In this document: piece after piece, positions 56,116 through 57,335 of the stretch | Layout of the letters: each line of letters begins with the position of its first letter | How positions within the stretch are numbered: position 1 is the stretch's first letter | Origin: Mycobacterium alsense | GTDB taxonomy: Bacteria > Actinomycetota > Actinomycetes > Mycobacteriales > Mycobacteriaceae | Direction: 5' to 3' | Assembly: GCF_002086635.1 (NCBI RefSeq) | Contig: NZ_MVHD01000035.1 | Span: 1 to 57,335 of the forward strand | DNA: 57,335 nt | Position numbers and translations under genes: made by a program | Notes under the pieces: model-generated | What the model was told of the DNA's origin: nothing | Database searches by the model: none | The model's input: only the letters and a program-made list of their open reading frames with translations

Positions 56116-57335
56116 ATGCCGCACGTGGTGGCGTTGCCGGCGTCAGTGGCGGCGGCGGCCGCGGATGTGGCGGGGATCGGTTCGGCGCTCGACGCGGCCC
56201 ACGCGGCGGCCAAGGGTGCCACGACGGGGCTGCTGGCCGCCGGAAGCGACGAGGTATCGGCGGTGGTGACGTCGCTGTTTTCCGGCTACGCCCGGGACTA
56301 TCAGTACCTGGCCGCGCAGGCGGCTGCGTTTCACGACCAGTTCGTGGGCGCGTTGAGCGCCGCCGGAATCGCCTATGCCGGCGCCGAGGCGGCCAACGCC
56401 TCCCCGCTGCAGACCCTTGAGCAGGACGCGCTGAACGCGATCAACGCCCCCACCAACGCGCTGTTCGGGCGCCCGCTGATCGGCGACGGCGCCAACGGGA
56501 CGGCGGCCAGCCCGAACGGCGGCGCCGGCGGATTCCTCTACGGCAACGGCGGCGCCGGTTATTCCCCACCGACCAACTCCGGTCTGGCCGGCGGCGCCGG
56601 CGGAAGCGCGGGCCTGATCGGCAACGGCGGCGCCGGCGGCGCCGGCGGGTCTGGGGCGACCGGTGGGGTGGGCGGTCGCGGCGGCTGGATGTACGGCAAG
56701 GGCGGCGCCGGCGGCGCCGGCGGTAACGCTGTGGTCGCCGGCGGCGCCGGCGGCAACGGAGGCGCCGGGGGCGCAGCCGGTCTGTGGGGAAGCGGCGGGG
56801 CCGGCGGCCACGGCGGCGACGGCGTGACCGGGGCCAACGGCGTCAACCCGACACCGGTGAACAACACCGCGCTGAATGGCGCCAACGGCACCAGCAACAA
56901 CGTCGACCTCGAGAACAATGTCTACGGCACATCGGGCGGTAACGGCACGTCCGGGAGCGCCGGGGTCAACGGCGGTGCCGGCGGCGACGGCGGAAATGCC
57001 GCCGCCATTTTGGGGACCGTCGAAGACGCCACGGGCGGCACAGGCGGCGACGGGGCAACCGGCGGAGCGGGCGGTGCGACGGGCGGCGCCGGCGGGCACG
57101 GCGGCACCGTCTCCACCGATTTCGGCGTCGCTTTGGGTGGTCATGGCGGCAACGGCGGTGCCGGTGGGGCGGGATTCAGCCCCGGGACCGCTTCCGGCGC
57201 CGTCCCCGGCACCAACGGCGGCGCGGGCGGTCACGGCGGTTGGCTGTATGGCAGCGGCGGGGCCGGCGCCACCGGCGGTGCCGGTGCGACGGGCGCCGTG
57301 TCGGGCGACAGCGGCGGCAACGGGGGCAACGGCGG
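56116..57335 (+). CDS. PE_PGRS family protein, N-terminal part (continues beyond window)
   Basis: 406 codons are visible and the frame is still open at the window edge. Residues 1 to about 97 are a complete PE domain (VVALPASVAAAAADVAGIGSAL; SGYARDYQYLAAQAAAFHDQF), followed by the conserved linker NALFGRPLIGDGANG (about 115-129) and then Gly/Ala/Asn-rich PGRS repeats (GGAGGxGG). Two insertions interrupt the repeats, around GVNPTPVNNTALNGANGTSNN and AAAILGTVEDATG. Positional match to PE_PGRS51. GGGGA lies 6 bases before ATG. Confidence 0.93.
   Translation, partial: MPHVVALPASVAAAAADVAGIGSALDAAHAAAKGATTGLLAAGSDEVSAVVTSLFSGYARDYQYLAAQAAAFHDQFVGALSAAGIAYAGAEAANASPLQTLEQDALNAINAPTNALFGRPLIGDGANGTAASPNGGAGGFLYGNGGAGYSPPTNSGLAGGAGGSAGLIGNGGAGGAGGSGATGGVGGRGGWMYGKGGAGGAGGNAVVAGGAGGNGGAGGAAGLWGSGGAGGHGGDGVTGANGVNPTPVNNTALNGANGTSNNVDLENNVYGTSGGNGTSGSAGVNGGAGGDGGNAAAILGTVEDATGGTGGDGATGGAGGATGGAGGHGGTVSTDFGVALGGHGGNGGAGGAGFSPGTASGAVPGTNGGAGGHGGWLYGSGGAGATGGAGATGAVSGDSGGNGGNG

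Noticed and set aside
56500..57335. PGRS repeats as a possible CRISPR or satellite array
   Set aside because: The repeats are in frame, irregular in spacing, have no unique spacers and continue a PE domain, so they are PE_PGRS coding sequence.

Overview
The window is chromosomal DNA from a slow-growing Mycobacterium. Evidence: very high G+C; PE, PPE-MPTR and PE_PGRS genes; a mycobacterial SAM-IV riboswitch; and a gene order that follows, from memory, the M. tuberculosis stretch from about Rv3305c (amiA1) to Rv3367 (PE_PGRS51). It is not M. tuberculosis: several genes known from that stretch are missing (the moaA3-type block, relJ/relK, mfpA), and others occur here that I do not expect there (a PPE-MPTR gene, two von Willebrand factor A genes, a P450, a class V aminotransferase, tandem FHA-ABC transporters). 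The species cannot be fixed from the sequence alone.

Layout. 1-205: tail of a PE_PGRS gene. 240-2605: M20 amidohydrolases amiA1/amiB1. 2754-4244: PPE-MPTR. 4263-7282: nucleoside and sugar-phosphate salvage (deoD, pmmB, upp). 7388-9623: secreted phosphatase sapM and an acidic conserved protein. 9628-11623: two tail-to-tail VWA membrane proteins. 11681-12996: an SDR enzyme and a GlsB-type membrane protein, diverging from a 10-11 bp tandem repeat. 12993-15759: cdd-deoA-add operon (written right to left). 15924-19390: sdhCDAB. 19484-22468: an ECF41 sigma-factor module (AhpD-like gene, PE-hydrolase, sigJ). 22542-27953: aminotransferase, dacB1, sugI, nagA. 27967-28849: a second predicted SigJ target operon (DoxX plus NTF2-like). 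28764-32954: YihY/BrkB protein, trpS, alpha/beta hydrolase, icd1. 33130-36668: SAM-IV riboswitch, a tiny leader ORF, metC, metX and a methyltransferase. 36679-42637: accessory genes (PE-PPE, P450, class V aminotransferase, a low-G+C patch with a zinc-ribbon membrane protein, FAD oxidase). 42907-45735: DUF732 protein, small membrane protein, folD, OYE-type reductase. 45817-51005: two tandem Rv1747-like FHA-ABC exporters. 51009-55279: a conservon (sensor kinase, roadblock, DUF742, GTPase) headed by a 22-codon ORF. 55480-57335: spoU/trmL-type methyltransferase and the start of a PE_PGRS gene.

How the parts work together. Cdd, DeoA, Add, DeoD and Upp form a nucleoside-salvage set, with PmmB able to handle the sugar phosphates. 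SdhCDAB is the succinate dehydrogenase of the TCA cycle and respiratory chain, and Icd1 is an earlier TCA step. MetX and MetC make homocysteine under SAM-riboswitch control. The most interesting new reading is a local SigJ circuit: the motif TGTCACA-N16-CGTC occurs with identical spacing before the AhpD-like gene next to sigJ and again about 5.5 kb beyond sigJ before a DoxX/NTF2 operon.

Many genes start 6-9 bases after a TANNNT -10 hexamer, which implies abundant leaderless transcription. No tRNA, rRNA, CRISPR array, insertion sequence or prophage was recognised.
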